A DNA stretch of 64,000 bases. Origin: Pseudomonadota bacterium (GTDB taxonomy: Bacteria > Pseudomonadota > Gammaproteobacteria > Burkholderiales > Thiobacteraceae). Below, one piece after another: positions 41,175 through 50,323 of this stretch. The position numbers were made by a program, and so were the translations under genes. The stretch is taken from the NCBI GenBank assembly GCA_021812385.1, contig JAKANO010000002.1, positions 239,485 to 303,484 on the forward strand. Direction: 5' to 3'. The notes beneath the pieces are model-generated. The model searched no databases, was not told the DNA's origin, and was given only the letters and a program-made list of their open reading frames with translations. Position 1 is the stretch's first letter, and the number at the start of each line of letters is the position of its first letter.

Positions 41175-44150
41175 ATGTCCTCACATTTTGCAATCACCAT
41201 GCCGCAACTCTCAGACACCATGACCGAAGGCGTCTTGGTTACCTGGGAAAAACAAGCCGGCGACCGCGTCGAGCGCGGCGACATCGTGGCCACGGTCGAG
41301 ACCGACAAGGCCATCATGGACGTGGAAGTGTTCAAGGCCGGCTATCTGGCCGGGCCGCTCGCCGATATCGGCGCAACAGTCGCAGTCGGCGGGGCGCTAG
41401 GCTATATCACCGACACCCAAGGTGATCTCGCCATCGAAGCCGGCGAAGTCGTCACCCAAGAAGCACCCTCGGAAATGATTCCGCACCACGCCGGCGTGGC
41501 GGTGGTGATGCCGCAACTCTCGGACACCATGACCGAAGGCGTGGTGGTGACATGGGAAAAAAATATCGGCGACACCATCAGGCGCGGCGACATCGTGGCC
41601 ACGGTCGAGACCGACAAGGCCATCATGGACGTGGAAGTGTTCCATGAAGGCTTTCTGTCCGGCCCCATGGCCGATGTCGGCAGCACCATCGAAGTGGGCC
41701 ATGCCATGGCCTTCATCGTCAACGACAAGGCCAAGGTGATCGACACCGCCGTGATCATCACCGCCGATCATAAGGTCACCGACGTGCATCACAAAGGCGC
41801 CGTCTCCGAAAAACCAGCGGCACCCGTGGCCGCCGCAAAAGCGACTGCGGCACCCGCCCCGGCTATTTCTTCCAGCGCCAAACCAGTCGCCCGCCCCGCC
41901 GGCCGCAAGGCTTCGCCCTATGCGCGCAAAGTGGCCGGCGCGCTCGGCGTAGAAATCAGCGGCGTTGCCGGCAGCGGTCCGGAAGGCGTAATTATCGCCG
42001 CCGACGTGCAGCGCGCACGCCCGTCGATGAAGGAAGTCGCGCACAGTTTGCCGCAAGTGGATGTGCCGGGCGAAGGCCGCGCCATGAGCTCGATGGAAAA
42101 AGCCGTGTCGCACGCCATGACGGCGTCGCTGACGCTGCCCACCTTCAACGCCACCATGAACATCGACACCACCAAGCTCACCGCCGCGGCCAAGGCGCGC
42201 AAGGTGTCGGTGACAGTGGCCATCGCCAAGGCCTGCTCGGTGGCGATGCAAAACTACCCGCGCATGAACTGGGCCTACCAGCCGGTGGACAAACTGATCG
42301 AGCGCCCCAACCACGACTTCGGCCTCGCCGTGAAGAGCGACGACGGCGGCCTGGTGGTGCCGATTCTGTCCAACATCGAATCGCGTAGCCTGGAAGCGTT
42401 GCAGGAATCGTGGAACGATCTGGTGCCGCGCGCCCGCATACGCAAATTGGCGCCGAAAGAATTCGCCAATCCCACCTTCACCATTTCCAACATGGGCATG
42501 TTCGGCATCACCCATTTCACCGCCATTCCCACGCCGGGCATCGCGGCGATTCTGGCGATTGCCGCCAACACGCCGCTGGGCACGCCCTTCACCATCACCG
42601 GCGACCATCGCGTATTGAATGGCGCGGACGTAGCCGGCTATCTGGTCGACTTGAAGAACGCCATCGAGAATCCGGAAAGCTGGATGACCGGCGAAGCAAC
42701 ACCGACCGCGGCACCGATCCCCGAAGGCAACTGGGACACGCAAGTGCTGGTGATCGGCGGCGGCCCCGGCGGCGAGGATTGCGCGCGCGACCTGGCCGAT
42801 CACGGCGTAAAAGTCGTGATGGTCAACAACGCGCCCTTCCCCGGCGGCGAATGCCTATGGCGCGGCTGCATCCCGTCCAAGGCGTGGCGCCACGCGGCCG
42901 ACATCATCCGCGACCGCGCGCATGATGCGGCCAAGGGCGTGACCGGCACCGACAAGCCGAAGATGGCGTGGGAGACCCTAGAAACCCATCGCAAAAATAT
43001 TCTGCAAACGCGCGGCGAGCTGGCGCTGAAAACCGACAAGGGCGTGAAGATCGACGTGCGCGAAGGCTTCGCCAGCTTCATCGACGCGCACACCGCCGAG
43101 ATCAAGCCCGCCACGGGTGAGTCCTACAAGATCAGCTTCGGTGCGGCGGTGATCGCCACCGGCGCGCCGCCCTTCGTGCCGCCCATCCCTGGCGCGCGCG
43201 AGTGCCTGGAGAGCGGCGGCGTCATCACTTCCGACACCGTGTGGGATCTGGCCAAGCCACCCAAAAAACTCGGCATCATCGGCGGCGGCGTAATCGGCGT
43301 CGAAATGGCGCAGATCTGGAAAGACTTCGGCGCGGACATTCTCATGCTCGAGGCCAAGGATCGCATCCTGGCCGAAATCGAGGAAGAAATAGCCAAGCAG
43401 CTCACGACAATTCTGACTGCCGAATTCCCGGTGGTGGCTTCCGCCAAGATCACCGAAATTTCCGGCAAGCCGGGCAAGATGCTGATCAAGTACAGCGACA
43501 GTGAGGGCAAGGCCAACGAATATGCCTGCGACTACGTGCTGATGGCCACCGGCAAGCGCCCGGAAACAGCCAAGCTCAACCTGGACAAAGCCGGCGTAGC
43601 ACTCGACGGCGCGGCGATCAAGACCGACGCCGCCGGCCGCACCAGCACCCCGCACATCTTCGCCGTGGGCGACGTGATCGGCGGCTACATGCTGGCGCAC
43701 ACCGCCGCCACGCAGGGCCGCGTCGCGGCGCACAATCTCACCGGCCACGCGGCGAAATACAACCAGGACTTGGATTGCGGCGTGACTTTCTCGCGTCCGG
43801 AAGCCGGTTTCGTCGGCCTCTCGGTGGCACAAGCCAAAGCTAAGGGTATCGACGCAGCGGAAGCCAAGATCCCCATGAGCATCGACGCCAAGGCCATGAT
43901 CGCCCTGGAAACCCACGGCATGATCAAGCTGGTGGCCGACAAGGCGACGCAGAAGATCATCGGCGTGCACTTCCTCGCCGACCACACCGACACCCTGATC
44001 GGCGCGGCGGTGATGATGGTCTCGGGCGGCATGACACTGACGCAAGTGGCCGAAGCGATCTTCCCGCATCCGACGCAAACCGAGCTGTTCGGCGAGCTGG
44101 CGCGGCGCTTGTTGGCGCGTTTGCGACGGACGGCGAAAGCTAAAACCTAA
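41175..44150 (+). CDS. Fused dihydrolipoyl acetyltransferase (E2; two lipoyl domains) - dihydrolipoyl dehydrogenase (E3)
   Basis: Two lipoyl domains (ETDKAIMDVEVF twice), peripheral subunit-binding domain (ASPYARKVAGALGVEISGVAGSGPEGVIIAADV), E2 catalytic domain (GDHRVLNGADVAGYL), then a complete E3 (VLVIGGGPGGEDCARDLADHG...GGECLWRGCIPSKAWRHA...FPHPTQTELFGEL). Confidence 0.95.
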   Translation: MSSHFAITMPQLSDTMTEGVLVTWEKQAGDRVERGDIVATVETDKAIMDVEVFKAGYLAGPLADIGATVAVGGALGYITDTQGDLAIEAGEVVTQEAPSEMIPHHAGVAVVMPQLSDTMTEGVVVTWEKNIGDTIRRGDIVATVETDKAIMDVEVFHEGFLSGPMADVGSTIEVGHAMAFIVNDKAKVIDTAVIITADHKVTDVHHKGAVSEKPAAPVAAAKATAAPAPAISSSAKPVARPAGRKASPYARKVAGALGVEISGVAGSGPEGVIIAADVQRARPSMKEVAHSLPQVDVPGEGRAMSSMEKAVSHAMTASLTLPTFNATMNIDTTKLTAAAKARKVSVTVAIAKACSVAMQNYPRMNWAYQPVDKLIERPNHDFGLAVKSDDGGLVVPILSNIESRSLEALQESWNDLVPRARIRKLAPKEFANPTFTISNMGMFGITHFTAIPTPGIAAILAIAANTPLGTPFTITGDHRVLNGADVAGYLVDLKNAIENPESWMTGEATPTAAPIPEGNWDTQVLVIGGGPGGEDCARDLADHGVKVVMVNNAPFPGGECLWRGCIPSKAWRHAADIIRDRAHDAAKGVTGTDKPKMAWETLETHRKNILQTRGELALKTDKGVKIDVREGFASFIDAHTAEIKPATGESYKISFGAAVIATGAPPFVPPIPGARECLESGGVITSDTVWDLAKPPKKLGIIGGGVIGVEMAQIWKDFGADILMLEAKDRILAEIEEEIAKQLTTILTAEFPVVASAKITEISGKPGKMLIKYSDSEGKANEYACDYVLMATGKRPETAKLNLDKAGVALDGAAIKTDAAGRTSTPHIFAVGDVIGGYMLAHTAATQGRVAAHNLTGHAAKYNQDLDCGVTFSRPEAGFVGLSVAQAKAKGIDAAEAKIPMSIDAKAMIALETHGMIKLVADKATQKIIGVHFLADHTDTLIGAAVMMVSGGMTLTQVAEAIFPHPTQTELFGELARRLLARLRRTAKAKT

Positions 44151-44167
44151 GCAGAATTTTGCTGGCG

Positions 44168-44204
44168 AAAAAACAAAACGGCAGGAATCCCTGCCGTTTT
44201 TTTC
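44168..44204. terminator. Bidirectional rho-independent terminator
   Basis: aaaacggcagg-aat-ccctgccgttttttttc between convergent genes. Confidence 0.85.
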
Positions 44205-44219
44205 GCCTGCAAGCCCGGG

Positions 44220-45593
44220 CTAAACCAGCGGCAATTCCAACACCGCCTCCAAGCCGCCTTGAAGATGATTGTGCAAAAACAATGTGCCGCCATATTGCTC
44301 CGCAATATTCCGTGCAATCGCTAGACCAATCCCCGTCCCGCCGGTTTCGCGCGAGCGCGATTCCTCCAGGCGAAAGAACGGCGTAAATACCTTTTCCAAT
44401 TGCGCTTCCGGAATTCCCGGTCCGCCATCGCGAATGCGCACGACTATATTTTCCGCCCCACGCTTCACCTTGATGCGCGCATAAGCGCCATAATTCACCG
44501 CGTTGTCCAGCAAATTCGTCAAGCAACGGCGAATCGCTTCGGGCGACGCCGTGATCGAAGCATAAGTCGTTCCTTCCAGCGTGACATCCTGCCCGGCTTC
44601 GACCGCATCATCGCATACGCTATTCAACAAGGAATCGAAGTCGATGCGCTGCATGGCTTCACCGGATGCGTTCAGGCTTCTGGCCAAATCGAGACCATTG
44701 CGGATCATGTCCTGGATCGCCGACATGTCGCCGATCAACCGGGTTCGCAACTCATCGTCCGGTACTTTTTCAAGGCGTAAGCGCAACCGCGTTAGCGGTG
44801 TTTGTAAATCATGCGTAATCGCCGCCAGCAAGTGCGTGCGTTCTTGCACAAAATCCTTGATTTGCGCCTGCATCAGATTAAAAGCGGATGCGGCTTCGCG
44901 CACTTCGGTAGGGCCCGCTTCGGCCAAAGGGGGGCTCTCGATATTGTTTCCCAAGCCTGTTGCCGCCGTCGCCAATAAACGGAGCGGCCGCGTTGCCATG
45001 CGCGTAACTACATACGCCAGCACACCCAGGGATGCCGCAAACATCAAGCCATAAATCAATAAATTCGGCACGGTCTGAAACGCCGGCCGATCGGGTTGCG
45101 GCGGCAGGGCGAGATGCAGAACTTGGCCGCCCTGCAAGGTGATCGTCGCTGACCGGCATAAAGGTGCGCGAGGCGAATTACCCGCAGCCAATGCAATCTG
45201 CGGCAGGCACTCGCCTCTCATGGCAGCCACTTTACGATCGGGGCCAAGGCGCTCCTGCAGGCGTGCAGTCAGCAATGGCTCGGCAGCACCCTGCATGGGC
45301 GTACTCGTTACAAACTCCGCCACCAATCCATTTCGACTGAGTGCGGCGAGGGTCTGCTGCCACGTTTCCGGTGGCGACGCCTCCAACATCGTCACAATTT
45401 GAACCATGCGCTCCGAGGCGTGATAAGTCCGTATCTGGTTTACGAACTCCTGCCGTTCGCGATTTGCCAGAAACAAGGTCAGCGCAGCCGAAGCAAGAAT
45501 GCCTCCAACTAAAATGAAGAAAACACGCCCGGCCATTGAGTTAAAAAAAGCGCTCAATTCAACGCTCCATCTGTATGGTGGAAGCCAAGACAT
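44220..45593 (-). CDS. HAMP-containing sensor histidine kinase (EnvZ-type)
   Basis: LLAAITHDLQTPLTRLRLRLEKVPDDELRTRLIGDM; RIRDGGPGIPEAQLEKVFTPFFRLEESRSRETGGTGIGLAIARNI. Confidence 0.93.
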   Translation of the reverse strand: MSWLPPYRWSVELSAFFNSMAGRVFFILVGGILASAALTLFLANRERQEFVNQIRTYHASERMVQIVTMLEASPPETWQQTLAALSRNGLVAEFVTSTPMQGAAEPLLTARLQERLGPDRKVAAMRGECLPQIALAAGNSPRAPLCRSATITLQGGQVLHLALPPQPDRPAFQTVPNLLIYGLMFAASLGVLAYVVTRMATRPLRLLATAATGLGNNIESPPLAEAGPTEVREAASAFNLMQAQIKDFVQERTHLLAAITHDLQTPLTRLRLRLEKVPDDELRTRLIGDMSAIQDMIRNGLDLARSLNASGEAMQRIDFDSLLNSVCDDAVEAGQDVTLEGTTYASITASPEAIRRCLTNLLDNAVNYGAYARIKVKRGAENIVVRIRDGGPGIPEAQLEKVFTPFFRLEESRSRETGGTGIGLAIARNIAEQYGGTLFLHNHLQGGLEAVLELPLV

Positions 45594-46278
45594 AACCTTC
45601 GTTGCGCACGGTTTTCAATAGCGCGGGGTTCTTTGCGTCATCCTCCAGCTTTTGCCGCAAGCGACTCACCTGAAGATCAATCGAACGATCCAAGGGATCG
45701 GCGTCTCGGCCTTTCGTTAAGATCGACAACTGGTCTCGACTCAATATGCGATTCGGATGCTGGAGAAATATCTTTAGAAGGCGAAATTCAGCGCCCGAGA
45801 GCATCACCGCGGTGCCGTGCGGGTTTAACAAATGGCGCGCCACCAAGTCGAGCGTCCAATGCGAGAAACAAATTCGCTGCGCATCGCGACTATCGCCACT
45901 ATTTGATGACAGGCGGCGCCGCAATACATTACGAATACGCGCCAGCAATTCGCGCGGCTCGAAGGGCTTGACCATGTAATCATCCGCGCCCATTTCCAGG
46001 CCGAGAATCCGGTCGAGCGGCTCCCCGCGCGCGGTCAACATCACGACCGGGGTTTGCGACTTGGTCCGCAGCCGGCGGCACAACTGTAAGCCGTCCTCGC
46101 CCGGCAGGCCTAGATCGAGCACAATCAAATCCACGGGCTGTTTTTCGAGCACATGCCACATAGCCCTACCATCGGCGGCCATCAATGCCTGGAACCCATT
46201 GGCCTCCAGGTAATCGGCCAGCAAGGAACGGATTTCACGGTCGTCATCAACGATTAAGATGTTGGCAGAAATATCCAT
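45559..46278 (-). CDS. OmpR-family response regulator
   Basis: ANILIVDDDREIRSLLADYLEANGFQ; winged-helix C-terminus RLLKIFLQHPNRILSRDQLSILTKGRDADPLDRSIDLQVSRLRQKLEDD. Confidence 0.93.
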   Translation of the reverse strand: MDISANILIVDDDREIRSLLADYLEANGFQALMAADGRAMWHVLEKQPVDLIVLDLGLPGEDGLQLCRRLRTKSQTPVVMLTARGEPLDRILGLEMGADDYMVKPFEPRELLARIRNVLRRRLSSNSGDSRDAQRICFSHWTLDLVARHLLNPHGTAVMLSGAEFRLLKIFLQHPNRILSRDQLSILTKGRDADPLDRSIDLQVSRLRQKLEDDAKNPALLKTVRNEGYVLASTIQMER

Positions 46279-46490
46279 GGCATCAATTATGCAGAATCCC
46301 ATGCCCGATAGGCGGACGAAATTGTAACGGCATGTGTCAATTTGGCTGCGCTAATAAACTCGCCGACTCATGCCCCCAGATAAGGCGCCAAGCCTGGCCT
46401 TTGCCGGTTGTTGCAATGGCATACAAACCGATACAAATCTTCACTCTACTGCTAGCCGTGTGCGCCGCAATCAGGGCTGGCACAATTGGA

Positions 46491-46862
46491 TCAATCTTCA
46501 TCCCGATGGCCATGTCCGTGTCGTTCATGGCGTTCATGCTGATATTGATTGCGCGATCTCTCCCAGTGACCGGGCTCGAAGCGATAGCGATGATGGTCTC
46601 GCTCATCCCAGCGCTCGGGTATCCAGCGGTAGCCCTGGCGCGCCTGGAGCCACCGCCCTTCAATCCAAACATAGTGACGGCCGTCCCACCCCCAATATCC
46701 CGGTGACCAAACATTGTCGTAACGCGGCGGCGGGATCACGACAACGCGCGGCGGCGGTGTACCGAAATTCAGGTCGACGCTGACATCGACCCGGGCTTGG
46801 GCAGGAGCAGCAACAAAACCAGACGCCACTAAAGCGGCGAGCACGACCGTGCGGATGAACAT
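46491..46862 (-). CDS. YXWGXW repeat-containing exported protein
   Basis: Signal peptide; VWSPGYWGWDGRHYVWIEGRWLQARQGYRWIPERW... Confidence 0.75.
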   Translation of the reverse strand: MFIRTVVLAALVASGFVAAPAQARVDVSVDLNFGTPPPRVVVIPPPRYDNVWSPGYWGWDGRHYVWIEGRWLQARQGYRWIPERWDERDHHRYRFEPGHWERSRNQYQHERHERHGHGHRDED

Positions 46863-46997
46863 CTTGACCTCCTTCGCTAAGGCGCGTGTTCAGGGACGGT
46901 TGTCCCGAATCACGCATGCACTAACGAACAGGTAGCGCCTGCGCTGACAGCCAAAATGTAAAACTTTGTAACGATGGATGAGGCGAGTTGCGTACGA

Positions 46998-48353
46998 CTA
47001 CTCCGACTGCTGCACCTTGAGCTTGCGCCAGAGTGAACTGCGGTTGATGCCGAGCGTTTGTGCGGCGGCTGTTTGGTTGCCACCGACTTCTTTTAGCACC
47101 CAATGAATATATTCTCTTTCATGCTCCTCCAAAGTGGGGAGCTTGCCGTTCTTTTTTTGCAAGGGAATGCCGGAGGCGTCGCGCAGCTCATCGGGTAGAT
47201 GCGTCAATGCGATGGTGTCGCCATAGGTGATCGCCACGCCGCGCTCGATAATATTCTCAAGCTCGCGCACATTGCCTGGAAAATCGTAACGCATCAGCAC
47301 CTCCAACGCATCTTGCGAAATATCGGTCACGTATTTCTTCATTTGCGTGGAATACTTTTGCAAAAAGTAGCGCGCCAGCAATGGAATATCTTCCTTGCGC
47401 TGCGACAAGGGCGGAATGCGCAAGGTCACGACATTCAACCGGAAATACAAATCCTGGCGCAGCACGCCACTTTTCACCGCCTCTGCGATATCGCGGTTGG
47501 TGGCGGCGATGACGCGGATATCGGCCTGAATGGGCTGGGTTGCGCCCAAGCGCAACACTTCCTTTTCTTGAATCACCCGGAGCAATTTAGCCTGCATCTC
47601 GCTGGACATTTCAGTGATCTCGTCGAGAAAGAATGTGCCGCCGGAAGCCGCTTCGATCAGCCCCTTTTTCTGCGTGGTGGCCCCGGTAAACGCATCCTTT
47701 TCGTGGCCAAACAACTCATTCGCCAACAGCTCGCCACTAAATGCGCCGCAGTTAATCGCCAGGTACGGGCCCTTGCTGCGATGGCTGTGAAAGTGCAAAT
47801 AGCGCGCGAACAATTCCTTGCCGGTACCGCTCTCGCCTGCGATCAACACATTGCAATCGGTCGGCGCTATTTGCCGCGCCAATTCGAGCAGCCGGCGCAT
47901 ACCGCCATCTTGCGTGATGATTTTAACCTTGCCCTCGTAGGCTGCAACTTGCGCCTTGAGTTGCTTGTTTTCGCGCCGCAGGCGAATTTTCTCCATCGCC
48001 TCGGCCACCACTTTTCTCACTTCGTCCAGACGAAACGGCTTTGCGATGTAATAGAACGCGCCATGCTTCATCGCCTCCACGGCGGACTCGGTCGTCGCAT
48101 AGCCCGTAATCATGATCACTTCCGTATCCGGATGACTCGCGCGGCAAGCGCGCAATATTTGCATGCCGTCGACTTTTTCCATGCGCAAGTCGGTAAGCAC
48201 AATGTCGAACGGCTGCCGCGCGATCAGCAGCAAAGCCTCGGCACCGCTTTGGGTCGTCGTAACCGCATAGCCTTCTTTCGTCATCACGCGGTCGAGATTG
48301 CGCAAGGCGATTTCTTCATCGTCGACAATCAGCAATTTCCCCTGTTTTCGCAT
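46998..48353 (-). CDS. Sigma54-dependent response regulator (NtrC family)
   Basis: REC domain; AGESGTGKELFARYLHFHS Walker A; HEKDAFTGATTQKKG; C-terminal Fis-type HTH (GGNQTAAAQTLGINRSSLWRKLK). Confidence 0.96.
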   Translation of the reverse strand: MRKQGKLLIVDDEEIALRNLDRVMTKEGYAVTTTQSGAEALLLIARQPFDIVLTDLRMEKVDGMQILRACRASHPDTEVIMITGYATTESAVEAMKHGAFYYIAKPFRLDEVRKVVAEAMEKIRLRRENKQLKAQVAAYEGKVKIITQDGGMRRLLELARQIAPTDCNVLIAGESGTGKELFARYLHFHSHRSKGPYLAINCGAFSGELLANELFGHEKDAFTGATTQKKGLIEAASGGTFFLDEITEMSSEMQAKLLRVIQEKEVLRLGATQPIQADIRVIAATNRDIAEAVKSGVLRQDLYFRLNVVTLRIPPLSQRKEDIPLLARYFLQKYSTQMKKYVTDISQDALEVLMRYDFPGNVRELENIIERGVAITYGDTIALTHLPDELRDASGIPLQKKNGKLPTLEEHEREYIHWVLKEVGGNQTAAAQTLGINRSSLWRKLKVQQSE

Positions 48354-48354
48354 C

Positions 48355-49833
48355 TCAACTTTCCCCTAGCGGTAAGCGAATCAGGAAGGTCGTACCCTTG
48401 CCCGCTTCGCTACTGGCAGCAATACAACCTTCGTGCTCATCGATCACCTGATACACAATGAACAAACCCAATCCCATGCCCTTGCCCACATCCTTGGTGG
48501 TAAAAAATGGATCGAATATGCGCGGCAGCACTTCCGGCGCGATACCCGGACCGCTGTCCTTAATGGTGATATCCACTGCATCGTTTTCCACGCGGCAACC
48601 GGAAAAAAACGCCGTGCGCTCTTCCGTAGCGGGCGTGGGCGAATAACGCTTCGCGCTGATCACAATCGCACCCTGCCCAGCGATAGCCTGCAGCGCATTC
48701 TTGATCAAATTCAGAAACGCCTGCTGCAACCGTTGCTTATCCGCAAGCAGTACCAGGTCCTCCGGGACATCGATCGTCAGCGTGACCGTGGCGGGAACTT
48801 CGCCTTTGATGAAGCGCAGCGTCTGCTCGATCAAGGCGCGCAAGGGCAAGCGTTCCTTGTTAAATTGCTTGTCGCGCGCAAAATCCAGCAATGAACGGAC
48901 GATATTCCGCGCCCGCACGCTCTGTTCATCGATTTGCATTAACAGCGCTTTTTGCACTTCGATATCGGCGTCGTTAATTTCCTCCAGCAGGATCTGACAG
49001 GAAGACCAGATATTCGAAAGCGGGTTGTTCAGTTCATGCGCCACGCCGGATAACATGGTGCCGAGGGAGGCCAACTTTTCCGAGCGCAGCAGATGCTTCT
49101 GCCTAAGCTCCAATTCATGCAACATATGATTAAACGCATCGCTGATGGATACGATCTCTCGATCCCGGGAAGTGACGGAAAGCTTGTCACGCTTGCCGCT
49201 GGAAATTGCTTCCACACTGCGCTCGATTTGCAGCAAGGGCTGCACCACCCTGCGCGACAGCGCTTGTCCCACCGCGACCATGAGCAAAGCAAGGCCGACG
49301 ATCGAAAAAACCAGAATCTTCCTGAAGGCTGATAAAGAGGAGCGCACCAGGCGCCGTTCCGAAGTCACCATCTCCTCCGCCAAGGAGACGATGGCTTTAC
49401 CGGCTTCCCTGACACGCTGCTCCAGCGCAGCGCCCTGCGCCGGATATGCGCTGATCGTACGCACATATTGCCGCATCAGATCGTCATAGCGCTCCAATTC
49501 ACCGCTCAAGATCTTAATGCGTTGCGGCGCTTCAAGCAGTTCGAAGTCGGCTTTATCTTTTCCCAATAGCGCACGCAACTGGGTGACATAGCGCACATTT
49601 TCCTGATAGTCCGGCGCCTGGCGATGCAGGAAATAGTTGCGCTCGAAGCGCCGGATTTCCATCGCGGAATCGAAAATCTCTGATATCCGCTCGCCCAAGT
49701 AAATCTTTTGTTCGACCAAGCGTAATTCTTCAAACGTAAACAGCGAAACGCCCAGGATCAAACAAGCCACCACATAGTAGCCAAAGGTGATTTTTTGCCG
49801 CAGCGAGGGCTGCAACATATAGGTGAGTTTCAT
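48355..49833 (-). CDS. Membrane sensor histidine kinase with HAMP domain (partner of the NtrC-type regulator)
   Basis: HAMP; SLGTMLSGVAHELNNPLSNIWSSCQILLEE; IKDSGPGIAPEVLPRIFDPFFTTKDVGKGMGLGLFIVYQVIDEH; 1-nt gap to the regulator. Confidence 0.95.
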   Translation of the reverse strand: MKLTYMLQPSLRQKITFGYYVVACLILGVSLFTFEELRLVEQKIYLGERISEIFDSAMEIRRFERNYFLHRQAPDYQENVRYVTQLRALLGKDKADFELLEAPQRIKILSGELERYDDLMRQYVRTISAYPAQGAALEQRVREAGKAIVSLAEEMVTSERRLVRSSLSAFRKILVFSIVGLALLMVAVGQALSRRVVQPLLQIERSVEAISSGKRDKLSVTSRDREIVSISDAFNHMLHELELRQKHLLRSEKLASLGTMLSGVAHELNNPLSNIWSSCQILLEEINDADIEVQKALLMQIDEQSVRARNIVRSLLDFARDKQFNKERLPLRALIEQTLRFIKGEVPATVTLTIDVPEDLVLLADKQRLQQAFLNLIKNALQAIAGQGAIVISAKRYSPTPATEERTAFFSGCRVENDAVDITIKDSGPGIAPEVLPRIFDPFFTTKDVGKGMGLGLFIVYQVIDEHEGCIAASSEAGKGTTFLIRLPLGES

Positions 49834-50025
49834 TTACGCTTTAGGAATTCGCCCATAAATTAGATGCATTATGCAACATTGACGAAGCAAAACGCAACAC
49901 TCAAGCAAGAAAAGCTAGAACGCTTTATTTAAATGCTTTTACTGGGCTTTATCTCCTTTTAGCTAATTGCACATTACATCACCCGACTCTTTTTAGACCC
50001 CATAATTTCAATAATATATATTTAT

Positions 50026-50038
50026 AATCAATGTCTTG
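50026..50038 (+). promoter_or_regulatory. IHF-like site
   Basis: AATCAATGTCTTG fits WATCAANNNNTTR exactly; next to an AT-rich tract and the sigma54 promoter. Confidence 0.5.
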
Positions 50039-50045
50039 GTAAATA

Positions 50046-50061
50046 TGGCACATAAGCTGCT
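50046..50061 (+). promoter_or_regulatory. Sigma54 (-24/-12) promoter
   Basis: TGGCAC-ATAAG-CTGCT against TGGCAC-N5-TTGCW (one mismatch; GG and GC at correct spacing), upstream of the SulP/hyf-like cluster and divergent from an NtrC-type two-component system. Confidence 0.78.
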
Positions 50062-50099
50062 TAATTCCTTGTGTTGATCATTCTTAAAGTAGCTGCGAT

Positions 50100-50297
50100 A
50101 TGAAATTTTTTCTTTCGGATTTAAAGCGTGTGATGGGTGCAATGGTTTATGCGAATCACGCCAGCAACCTCAACCAGCTCAATAAATTGCTCGAGCAAGA
50201 GAGGCGTATCCCCGCTCCCTTAAAACATCAAAACGTGACGCGTGAACGTAGCGCTGCTCTTCTTCCAAAAAGCCGACATCTCCGCTTAGTCGACTAA
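50100..50297 (+). CDS. Small hypothetical protein, 65 aa
   Basis: MKFFLSDLKRVMGAMVYANHASNLNQLNKLLEQERRIPAPLKHQ...; first ORF after the sigma54 promoter. Confidence 0.5.
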   Translation: MKFFLSDLKRVMGAMVYANHASNLNQLNKLLEQERRIPAPLKHQNVTRERSAALLPKSRHLRLVD

Positions 50298-50323
50298 ATG
50301 CATTATTTAATTTGGATGTATAA

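Noticed and set aside
41397-42803. 468-aa minus-strand ORF
   Set aside because: Antisense to the E2-E3 fusion gene; low-complexity His/Gly/Asp translation.
42978-44078. 366-aa minus-strand ORF
   Set aside because: Antisense to the E3 part of the fusion; shadow ORF.
47199-48461. 420-aa plus-strand ORF
   Set aside because: Antisense to the clear NtrC-family regulator.
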